DNA of 64,000 bases from Stemphylium vesicarium. Lineage: Eukaryota; Ascomycota; Dothideomycetes; Pleosporales; Pleosporaceae. The notes beneath the pieces were generated by a model. The model was given only the letters and a program-made list of their open reading frames with translations. It was not told the DNA's origin and did not search any database. How positions within the stretch are numbered: the stretch's first letter is position 1; each line of letters starts with the position of its first letter. A program made the position numbers and the translations under genes. The stretch covers positions 62,001-126,000 of the forward strand of contig QXCR01000056.1 in assembly GCA_004380135.1 (NCBI GenBank). Direction: 5' to 3'. Shown here piece after piece: positions 56,101-64,000 of this stretch.

Positions 56101-56236
56101 GGGACAGTGACTTTCTCCTGCTTCGATCCTTGGATGGTTGTTCCGGGTGGTCGTGTTGCTGGTGTTCCTTGGGTGGCTCCGCAGCCACCTTCGGCTTTGG
56201 TTGGAAGCTTGAAAACTTGGGGACATTTGTAGTCAT
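53162..56236 (-). CDS. NRDE-2 homologue (RNA-silencing / nuclear RNA decay factor)
   Basis: Intronless, 1024 residues. The N-terminus is polar, followed by YGTLNRYDIPPYRRYGHGFI and LGL, the conserved arginine/tyrosine-rich block of NRDE-2 proteins. From about residue 220 the chain is a helical-repeat (HAT/TPR-like) array: WLALIAHQEAML, YEEALKKIGKNPEHQLQLYK, HPHSVKLWMMYLDFVQSRF, ECRAVFFKCIESL and onward to the C-terminus. In animals NRDE-2 acts in nuclear RNAi. In fission yeast and human cells its relatives bind the Mtr4/Mtl1 helicase and control nuclear RNA decay. The same role here is inferred. It is divergent from UTP10 across a compact 462-bp interval. Confidence 0.92.
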   Translation of the reverse strand: MTTNVPKFSSFQPKPKVAAEPPKEHQQHDHPEQPSKDRSRRKSLSPTRKSQDKQAPAEKPYFSDRRGDADVLRYGTLNRYDIPPYRRYGHGFILGLSLRQKIDRENSTDKKIYITPAIRKRQQRLLLDKRANRSGERPLRLVKTSNDVADLNQDFVVLSTNARRKMDDSEDEDEDAPETDYRGIGTKSTEPADPDTQYESDAEVAIDLGITRKNSELARHTKEFPEDISGWLALIAHQEAMLKLERPNVELTSSDKAHLADIRITTYEEALKKIGKNPEHQLQLYKGLLKEAERAWDGAKLASKWKDVLAKHPHSVKLWMMYLDFVQSRFTNFKYEECRAVFFKCIESLRTKAEHASPAALLHIFLRLTSMTHEAGYRELAIAVWQALLETRIFRPGANASLEAFEAFWDSEVPRIGEPEAKGWKNYSPEDEALSLDLAPLSEKNPSDSFFEDFQKRETEATEKLRLPGRTSEEVAGDDAFHTIFFDDLAPYLKLIPDDAPLTLLIEAFLCFCGLPSLSKYATHQRDWWSDPFLQRHWASTPPPEEQSSEFTQTLQRFLNCPFGSFYMTTELLFDQSFSLGGTGLDVDFIRRLLKLLVSDPSRDDIFGEYLLAFEFRHFPHEVFKTAKRLLKTRPSSLCLYNAYGLIEARLGNSQKADQVFRIVLSTQAGISEHLNAQALKLFHSWVWEALDRGEHKEAFWRLVSLRGVTTDDTTQDQPGENLIAIARNTFSLLGELALSAQDYPTVILGTSLSALLVYFTHNHQVEPALEFHSGTSFYITALSETSALFAELHAQHMARLLTHHFTHAPIVKPALVRTTLEPLISQFPNNTILLSLYAANEARFAIDDRVRGVMQHSALHRPEEDSIARWAFAIHYEMLRGEIAGSTSHSIRALYKRATDASGAHCPALWMAYLRFELAQLGQERGRQASTKRSRRDGKKSKWEVRVEEAEQRVKDTFYAGLRHLPWCKGFTMLAFTEAKDVFKGEEMWRVGRILVEKEVRLYVDLDDDGAWETARARGWVGR

Positions 56237-56698
56237 GGCGAGAGAGGATTTAGATGGAAATCCACCGTTTCTGAGGAACAGCTCAAGTCATCGCCCCGAT
56301 CTTCGCGAATGTAACAGTTGATAGGATTGGTTCAATGATGATGCATCAAGTGATAATGAGAGCACTGGTTGGAGTTACTGCCACTGGCTTAGTGTATGGT
56401 AGTTCTCAGAGACTGCGCAGGCGTTGTCAAGGCCTGGGAGTGGGCGCTGGGTGAAGGTCGCGTCGCACGTGTCTCGGGAGTCCGACGGCATGTCTGGCCG
56501 CAGCGGCCCGCCGTAAAAACCGACTAGCGTGAAATCCTGCATATGGCCCGTCTCGAAATTTTGTATGCGCATCACCAACCACGAGCTTCTCGACCAAACC
56601 GCCACGACAAATCTCACGCTGTGTCGCGGCGTCTCATGGCCCCCGTAACAGCTTAATACGGATACTAGAGCTTTCTGCGACCTCCCAAACTTTCCAAA
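56237..56698. promoter_or_regulatory. Compact divergent promoter, NRDE2 / UTP10
   Basis: 462 bp separate the start codons of two nuclear RNA-processing genes. No supported ORF or specific factor motif. Confidence 0.65.
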
Positions 56699-59600
56699 AT
56701 GGCGACGGCGCTCCAGAAGCAGCTCGCGACCATCGCGGCCACGAGCACCCACCAGCTCGACCTGCGCGCCCAGAAATCAGCACACGGAAAGTCGTTACTC
56801 TTCGACTCTAAGATCGCCGCATTGCAGTCGTTTGAAAATGTTTATTTAATATGTTACGAGGGCTACCGGGACCTTTGCGCGCTGGACTCGAGGTTTCTGC
56901 GCTTTTCCAAGAACCTGTTCAGCGAACAGAGCAAGGCCGAAGACCGCGCGCAGATGACCAAGGATGAGAATTCGAAGCTTAATACTGTGCTGGAAGCGTT
57001 CATCACGCTGGTCGGACCACGGTTGCTGCTCAAGCCAGCAGAGAAGGCGCTCGAATGGCTTGTGAGGAGATTCCGGTATGTTGAAGAGCATAATATAGCT
57101 CGTACAAGTTTGCACCGGACAGATGGCTAACAGCGACCAGCATCCATGAATACAATACCGAATGCCTCGTTTTCACATACCTACCCTACCACAACACTCC
57201 CCAATTCCTCGCCCTACTGTCCATTCTCCCCCCGCAACCATCGCACGCCATTCGATTCTTGTTCCCGTACATCCAGGCACCGACCAACGTACCCCAGCGA
57301 ACTATCGCGTACACAGCCATCAACACCCCGCAGTTTTTCAAGGCCTACCAATCGTACGTTGCCAAAGTAGTAGCATCAGGCCATCAGGCTTCCCACATGC
57401 TGTCTTTCTGGTCTGGAATCACCGTCGAGGCAATTTACGGAATTCTGAGCAACTCCAGCTCTGGACGCAAGGATCTTCAAGACCAAGGCACCGAGAAGTT
57501 AGTGCTCGAAGTGCTTCCTGTGCTCAACAGCTGCATGCACGCCAAGAACGGAGCTGACACTGTGCTGGCTTGCTATGCCATCGTCATCATGCTTGTCAAC
57601 CAGGCGAAAGTGGGCGACAAGGTCCTGGATGGTCTGATGGAGGCTGCCATCGCTGCCCACGATGAAGCATCGCTGCAATCCTGCTTGGGCTGCCTGGCCA
57701 TCACCGCAAACGAGCGCTCCAAAGCGCAAATCCCAGCCAAGGTCTCCAGGAAGCTCCTCAGGATACCCCAGCTTGTGCAAAGGCTGAAGCCTGTGTCCGA
57801 GCAGTGTCAGGTCGAGCGACTTGCGCTGGGCTGCGCTCTCGGCGCCCTTGGCACAAGCTCAGGCGGAAACCACGACATATTCCACGAGCTGATCGCATCC
57901 GGTCTGCTGAGCACATCGCGCATTCAAATAATCATGTCAGTGCTTACTCAGATCCTGCGCGACAGTACGCCGGGTTCAGAGTCGCATAGAGACGTGCTCG
58001 AAGTAGTGACAAAGATAGTCGAGTCGAAAGAGCTGTCGACCTTGTTGCAAAACGCCGCGAAGCAAAGCAATGTCGACCTGGAATCCCTGGGTCTCACCGT
58101 TGCACAGACGTTTGAGATTGAGGGGATTCAAGAAGCAGACTCTGACGAAGAGATGGTTGACGTTGACGACGAGGCCGCCGAGAAGCCCGCCGTACAATGC
58201 CCCGATATCACCGTCACCAGCTTCCTCGACGTAACAGCAGACACCCAGTTCTCTCAAATTGCTGATGTGTTCGAACTAGCTGTTTCGACCAAACAGACTA
58301 AGAAATTCCTCGCTTCCGAGGCTCTGCACCAAGAAGGCGCGCTTCAGCAAACACCTTACCTGTCTTTCCTCGCCCGTGTTTGGACCAGCGCCCGTCCCGT
58401 TGCAGCCCGTGTTGCAGCTCTTCGCGCCACCGCATCCTCTTTTGAGAAAATTGAAGCTGCACATATCTTGCAGAACATACTCCCCTACTTTGTTCAGGCA
58501 CTCGCCGACCCGTCTCCGCTCATACGGCGCGCGGCAGCTGCATGCATCGGGCTTCTAGCGCGAAAGGCCTCTGCAAGGTCAAAAGCTCAGTCTTGGGGCA
58601 AGTCCGATCTGTACGGCAAAGCTTCGAAGAACATTTCAGAACTCAAGCCCGAAGATGTGCTTGTCTTTGCAACCTCGATGCTGCAGCCAATGCTTGAGGA
58701 ATGCGTCATGGACGCACGATTCGTTGTTCCTGCTCTTAGAGATGTTCTTGAAGGAACGCAATTGAAGAACCACCCCAAGCAGTCATTCAAGATGCAGACA
58801 CGGACCGCCATTCTTAGCTTCTTTGTGAGCCATGCGGCCCTTACACCTTCCCTGAGAGTCCGATTAGGTCTGCTGCTCATGTGCAACATCCGCGGAAAGG
58901 TATCGGATACTGTTCGCACCAACTTTGTTCTCCCATTGTTGAACGAGTGGGCGGCTCTTCCAATCGACAGCGTGACGACCAAGTGCGAAAGCCAAGGCTT
59001 TTCCGTGGAAGAAGTTGAGCGTTCTCATCTCGCTGCGACAATGCCGAGAGAAGTAAAGAGTGCACAACTGCTACAGGACATCATTTCCGGGACATTCAAC
59101 AAAGAGCGTGAGGCATTGGCAATGACTGCTTTCGAGCGTATCAATACCTCCTGGTCATCTTTCCGATCTGAGTCGCGTCACTCACTGGCCCAGTGCATGC
59201 TCGGCTTAGCTCTGACTGAGAGCGACAGTTCTTTCGACAGGATCTGCAGGGAACAATCTATGGAGATCCTGCGCAACGCCACTCTTGATTCTGCGATCCT
59301 TGTATCCTTCCTGGATAGTGTTCCCTCGCCGACTTCCATGCCGAATGGACCTCCAGCAGCGAAGAGGAGACGGACTAGCCGAAGCGAGATGGCCCGAGTG
59401 GAACTCTCTTCGCAAGATGACGTCCAACGCCTTCTCCGGAAACTCACACTGGTACTTGAGCTAGTCGAAGGGTCGAATCCCGGACAGCACCCGACGCTAT
59501 TCAAGAACCTCTTCGGCATCTTCGCAGAGTTGCAACCGCTTAAGCAGCAATCCGAATCCGAGCTGGTTTACCTGCAGAGCATCATCCTGGGTTCTTTGAG

Positions 59601-62118
59601 CCCGATTGTCAACACTCTGAAGGAACAGTCAGATACCGCTGATTGTCAGTCAGCAGTGCGGGCTGACCTCTTGATTGACTGCATTCGACACTCCAGCAGC
59701 CCGCAAGTACAGAACAGTGCGCTGCTGTTGATCTCCAACCTTGCCTCCTGGGTTCCGGACCTCATCCTGCACAACCTTATGCCCATCTTCACCTTCATCG
59801 GCTCTACTCTATTGCGCCAGAATGACGACTACTCGGCTCAGGTTGTTGACAAGACGATTTCTCGCGTTGTACCTCAGCTGGCGGCCTCTCTTCGCTCAAA
59901 GCATAGAGACTTCATCGCTGGTGTATCCGATTTGTTGCTGAGCTTTACCGCCGCTTTCGAGCACATTCCTTTGCACAGGAGGATGAAATTGTTCGCGGAG
60001 CTGGCTCGCACGCTGGGGCCAGAAGACTCACTCCCCGCTATTGTTGCACTGCTCGCTGATCGGTATCACAGTAAGGAGCAGCGAAGGTTCTGCGCCGACC
60101 TGTTGCTTCATTTCGATCCCATCAACACTCTTGTCACGTTCAAGGGCTACCTTGACCTGCTCACCGATGCCACCGGACCAAAGCCACAGGTGTCGGAAAC
60201 GTTATTCGGACTCAAGGAAAAGACAAAGGAGAACAAGTTCGATGCGGCCATCCAGAGCATGTTGTCTTGTTTGACCGATCTTGCTCTTGACGAAAAGATC
60301 AAGGCTCATGTTACAAGAGCCTACCGAAAGAAGGACGACCCTGAAAGACCACGACAGGTGTTCGCAAAGATTGTAGAGACTACAATACAATTGTCCAAGA
60401 AGTTGGAGTCAAACCCAAAGACATACGCTGCCTGCAGTCGGGTTCTCGCCAGCTGTCTGGACCTTTTGCCAACGACCGACCTCATCAAATCTGCCGAGTT
60501 GCTGCTCTCCAGCGCAGACTCTCATGTGCAGGTTGCGGCCGTAAAGGCGGTCGAGCTGCGAGCTGGTACTGCCAAGCAGAACGATCGCAAGTCTGTGGAA
60601 GCGCTTATCTCCTTCCTCCCTAGTGTCCAGACCCTTCTACAGCAGTCTCAGGGCATGGATGCGAAGATGGTTTCCGTCAGTTGCATTGACCGCATTATCG
60701 AGCGCTTCGGCAAGAAGGACGTGTCAGCAGTGTCATCGGTGGCACAGACTATCGCAGGACCACAGTCATTGTCAAATGGCGATGACAGGATCCGCATTCT
60801 GTCTTTGCTCTGTCTGACATCTGTAATCGATGTTCTCGAGGATGAAGCAATTTCGCTACTGCCTACCATCATCCCAACTGCCTTCGAGTACTTATCGCAT
60901 GCTATCGAAGAGGAGAAGGCCGGTCTCCACAATGCTGTCTTCACTCTACTCGCAAATATCGTTGAGCGTCTAGAATACATGTTCTCCCGAGAGTATCTGG
61001 ACACTGCTCTGCGACTGTCTCAACGTTCCGCTACTGCTGACCTCGACGCCTCCTGCGATGAAAGCCGCAGCAGCTTCTACCAGAGCGTATCGGAGCATCT
61101 TGGCGCAACGGAGGTCTTTGCTTCGATCAAGTCCACATGGTCACACGCTGCTTCTCAAGGATTTGATGCGTCTCTTGAGCACCTCGAGCTGTTGCAGTCC
61201 GCTGTCAACTCTCAGACCAAGGCCAAGCTTGTCAAGGCAAGCCCGCCATTGTTCAGCGTACTACTGCAAACATTCCGCTTGCGCGAAACATTCCAATCGG
61301 AGGCACAAGAAGAGGTTGACGAGGAAGAGATCGAGCAGCTTGAGGGCACACTCATTGAGTCAGTCATTGCCATGGTTCTCAAGCTTAGCGACGCTACGTT
61401 CCGACCTTTCTTTGTTCAGCTTGTCGACCAGGAAGGTCCGTCGTCCGCTAAGCCAGAGCGTGCCATCACCTTCTACAAGTTCCTCGCGGCCTTCTTTGAT
61501 AAGTTTAAGGTATGTTCCATCTTCACCTGCACTGATTCCCATGCGCTAACACAATTTCAGTCTCTCGTAACGAGCTATTCAAGCTATATCATCGAGCACT
61601 CAGCAAAGATGCTTACCGAGCTCGCCAAGGACGACACGGAGGTCTCTACCCGTAGCGCTGTTCTTTCGGCCTTGCAAAAGTCTTTCCAGCATGATCAAGA
61701 CGGTTTCTGGCAAGCGCCTTCTCACTTCGGCACCATCATGCCGCCCCTCCTCTCCCTTCTCAGCCTGCCCTCAGCATCGACTTCTACCCCTGAGAACAAC
61801 ACCAACAACGTCATTCCTACCATCACCGAACTCGCGGCCGCTTCATCTTCCAGCATGGAGAACCACCGCGAGATGAACAGCATTCTCCTCAAGAATATGA
61901 GGAGTGAGGATAGACACACCAGGTTGGCCACCGTGCTTTGCGAGCAGAGCTTGACGCGCCGACTGGGAGAAGAGTGGCTGGGTCTGTTACCTGAAATGCT
62001 GCCATTTATCAGTGAGCTCATGGAGGATGATGATGAGATGGTGGAGAGGGAGTGCCAGAGGTGGAAGAACGGTATGGAGGAGATTTTGGGTGAGAGTTTG
62101 GAGGGTATGTTGCAGTAG
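56699..62118 (+). CDS. UTP10: U3 snoRNP-associated protein Utp10 (HEATR1 family)
   Basis: A component of the t-UTP/UTPA part of the small-subunit processome, acting in rDNA transcription and early 18S rRNA processing in the nucleolus. Exons 56699-57075, 57141-61509 and 61561-62118 give 1767 residues, the usual fungal length. The first intron (65 bp) joins LVRRFR to IHEYNTECLVFTYLPYHNTP; the second (51 bp) is in frame and stop-free. The chain is a helical HEAT-type solenoid. Recognisable blocks include AVQ-type QPSHAIRFLFPYIQAPTN near residue 160, a basic AAKRRRTSRSE nuclear-localisation-like patch near 700, and the C-terminal BP28CT-type region (GPSSAKPERAITFYKFLAAF onward). The last residues read LGEEWLGLLPEMLPFISELM, typical of the family end. 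Confidence 0.96.
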
Positions 62119-62388
62119 TTCTCGCATCGCATTTCTGTCTCTTGTGTAGAAGAGGCCTAGTTAGTTTGGCAATGCAATATGTGCGAGTTAAGTCTGTCTA
62201 TGCTTGAACTGTGGATACATTCTTGATTGTGTGACCTTGCTGCCTGAACTCCCACAAATTGAATGTTGTTTTTTCCTATCTTTTCGGGAGTCTAGGAAAT
62301 GACAACTGGGGTTTTGAGGTGATAGGGCAAGATCGCAGTAGCGCGAACGCGAGGTACATGAACCGCGGAAAGTGGGGTCGGGACTCTA
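62119..62388. other. 3' flank of UTP10, no gene seen
   Basis: 270 bp without a supported ORF; presumably the UTP10 3' UTR. Confidence 0.5.
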
Positions 62389-62943
62389 ACGTCACGCCTT
62401 GGCGGTAAACTTCGGTTCTTCCCCTGGAGGCCGCCTTCGTGTTGCTTCACCTCCATCGTCACCAACAAGCCCTTTTCCTGGTACAGCGGACGTAAAATCG
62501 GACTCTTCTGCCTCGGGATACGACACGATGAATTTATATTATCTCTCAAGTTTCGAATCTTTGACCAGCTGCCGCAGCCATTCGCCGATAATGACAACTT
62601 GCTAAGTCTGGACTGCTATGCAAACCTGTTCGACGATATCCCCGCCAGCCCTGCTGTGGCAACACAACCTAGCACCGTTGAGGATCCGTCGATGTGGTGC
62701 TTCACTGAGTCTTTGTCCGACTTGGCCGATCCCGAACCGATGAGGCCGAGCTTCAAGGAAGACCTGGACAGCGGGTGGGGGTTACAGTCCCCTTCATCCG
62801 CTGTAGAGAACCTCAAACCCGATCATAGAAGAGAGACATCTTTCCTATGCAAGACATCAGCCATTTTAAGACAAGATTGTTGGAATTGTAGGCAGAACCC
62901 AAGTTGCGTCTTCTTCAAGCCAGCAGCAAGCCCCAACACTTAA
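62389..62943 (+). pseudogene. Coding remnant without start, frame broken near 62520
   Basis: Two protein-like plus-strand frames follow each other. The first (after a TAA near 62388) is Ser/Pro-rich: FGSSPGGRLRVASPPSSPTS, then SDSSASGYD. The second takes over at about 62525 and reads DEFILSLKFRIFDQLPQPFA, LSLDCYANLFDDIPASPAV and DPSMWCFTESLSDLADPEP, then a tail with an isolated CWNCRQNPSC, ending at a TAA at 62943. Neither frame has an ATG and a one-base shift would join them. This is best explained as a decayed gene or an N-terminal fragment of one, less likely as a spliced gene with a missing first exon. I recognise no family. Confidence 0.35.
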
Positions 62944-63944
62944 CGAAAACACCCAATTTCCCGGACGAGTAACACGCTTGGCTCCGACTGCTCTCATCAC
63001 CACCAATTTATTACGCCTCCATTCCCGGCGCGTAGACTAGTCCCGTCGATTCATCAGACACTTGCTAGCTAGTGCTGATATAGGCTCCATGGGCCATGCG
63101 GAGGTACTAACTCGCGGCAACTTGCATGAACAAGGCTCTGGGTTAGGGTAATATCTATGAGAAAACTAGGGCCAATGCCTGGAAGAAGCACAGTCCCGAA
63201 TACCATGAGGATGCAGCCCGAGAGCATACAAGGTCGTGAAGGCGGCCGAAGCAAAAGAGCAGATGAAGAGCTTGCACAAACGCGAGCTCAGTAAAAGACC
63301 TTGTGACAACATTCCGCTGAGGTATGCATGTTGCAATCCGAGACGCCGAGGACATTTTAGTGGCAGCTCTCATGGTATGACGGGTAACCGCTATCCATGT
63401 GCCTGATTTGTCCGGGGCGACGCGGCCTGCAGCATCCGCGTAAGAAACCAAGTTGTTGTAGAAGAGTAGAGTTGAAGAAGAAGAATGGAAGAGCGGGTTA
63501 ACTGGCCCTTTATATGTGGTGGGGCCAATGCACTAGGGAGTCTTGGGTGCCTGTGAATCGCTTCTGCTCGCCAAGGCAGACGCGGTACGCAGTGAAGAGT
63601 GAAGTGAAGGCCGCAAATCGCGCCAGGCTTGCCATAGAAGCCACAGAACCACAATTCACGAGACAAAGATAAAGCGTTTATTGGCTCAATCTGCGGGTAC
63701 TAACATTCTGCCTAGATTTTTAGATCTAGGTAGGCCCATCAGTCATGCTTTATCAGGTGGTGAAAGTGAATTCGAGCTTGGCTAGATTCACGTGACCTAC
63801 GAACAAACGGCCGCACTGAGAACGCGTAGGTTCTCATGTCATAATAGAACAACCCACCGCCAACGACATTTTGACTCCAGCACCACTTTGCTTCCGCCTC
63901 AACTGACAAAGTCCTCGCAAACTATCGAGGGAATCAGGACCAAC
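62944..63944. other. Intergenic, no supported gene
   Basis: About 1 kb with short ORFs on both strands and no domain. The right end is the 5' flank of a gene starting at 63945. Confidence 0.45.
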
Positions 63945-64000
63945 ATGGAGAGAGACGCCCAAGATAGCAAGCGCAAGCGGCTCGCAACCGGATCGAAGTG
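63945..64000 (+). CDS. Start of a gene cut by the right edge
   Basis: An ATG at 63945 in a fair context (CCAACATGG) opens a frame reading MERDAQDSKRKRLATGSK up to the window edge. The basic KRKR start resembles N-termini of nuclear proteins, including fungal Zn2Cys6 regulators, but 18 residues cannot decide this. Partial at the 3' side. Confidence 0.4.
   Translation, partial: MERDAQDSKRKRLATGSK

Noticed and set aside
59460..59485. GGTCGAATCCC stretch resembling a tRNA B box
   Set aside because: It lies inside the UTP10 coding exon and there is no A box, anticodon stem or acceptor pairing around it.

Overview
The window is nuclear DNA of a filamentous ascomycete, most likely a Dothideomycete of the Pleosporales type. 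Genes are intron-poor. Introns are mostly 46-103 bp with GTAAGT/GTATGT donors and CTAAC/CTGAC branch sites. The gene set is typically fungal: AA9 LPMO, Zn2Cys6 regulator, 7TM-RGS protein, FET3/FTR1 iron uptake pair, and a pyr-4-type OMP decarboxylase with a large insertion. The taxon is inferred from protein style, not from a marker gene.

Layout. 0.7-8.7 kb: an acidic nuclear-type protein, coatomer delta (RET2) divergent from it, and a protein with an AMPK/CBM48-like N-terminus. 9.5-15.4 kb: a doubtful 39-residue ORF, a secreted GH125 (Mug157) mannosidase, a divergent UPC2-like Zn2Cys6 regulator, and a small single-pass membrane protein. 15.4-28.2 kb is accessory and gene-poor: one AA9 LPMO, a J-domain gene that looks broken, and an FAD monooxygenase with an MFS transporter. 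28.2-39.1 kb: a six-exon 7TM-RGS protein, a frameshifted Cys-rich ORF, a PHD-finger protein, OMP decarboxylase and an AT-hook protein. 39.8-46.9 kb: a LigB-type extradiol dioxygenase, then the divergent FET3-FTR1 pair and a GPI-anchored secreted protein. 48.2-62.1 kb is core housekeeping: PI synthase, DRS1 helicase, NRDE2 and UTP10. The right edge holds a decayed coding remnant and the first codons of another gene.

Genes working together. FET3 and FTR1 form the reductive iron uptake complex. Their shared promoter contains five exact ATCWGATAA motifs, the GATA-repressor (SreA/SRE) consensus, which predicts joint iron repression. DRS1 and UTP10 both act in ribosome assembly. The FAD monooxygenase and MFS transporter are adjacent on one strand and may form a small metabolic pair.

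I found no clearly new system. The points most worth a second look are the GATA-site cluster, the ATG-only first exon of coatomer delta, the stop-containing HPN J-protein, a possible hidden 3' exon of the PHD gene, and four stop-free introns of 3n length. No tRNA, rRNA, CRISPR array or intact transposon was recognised.
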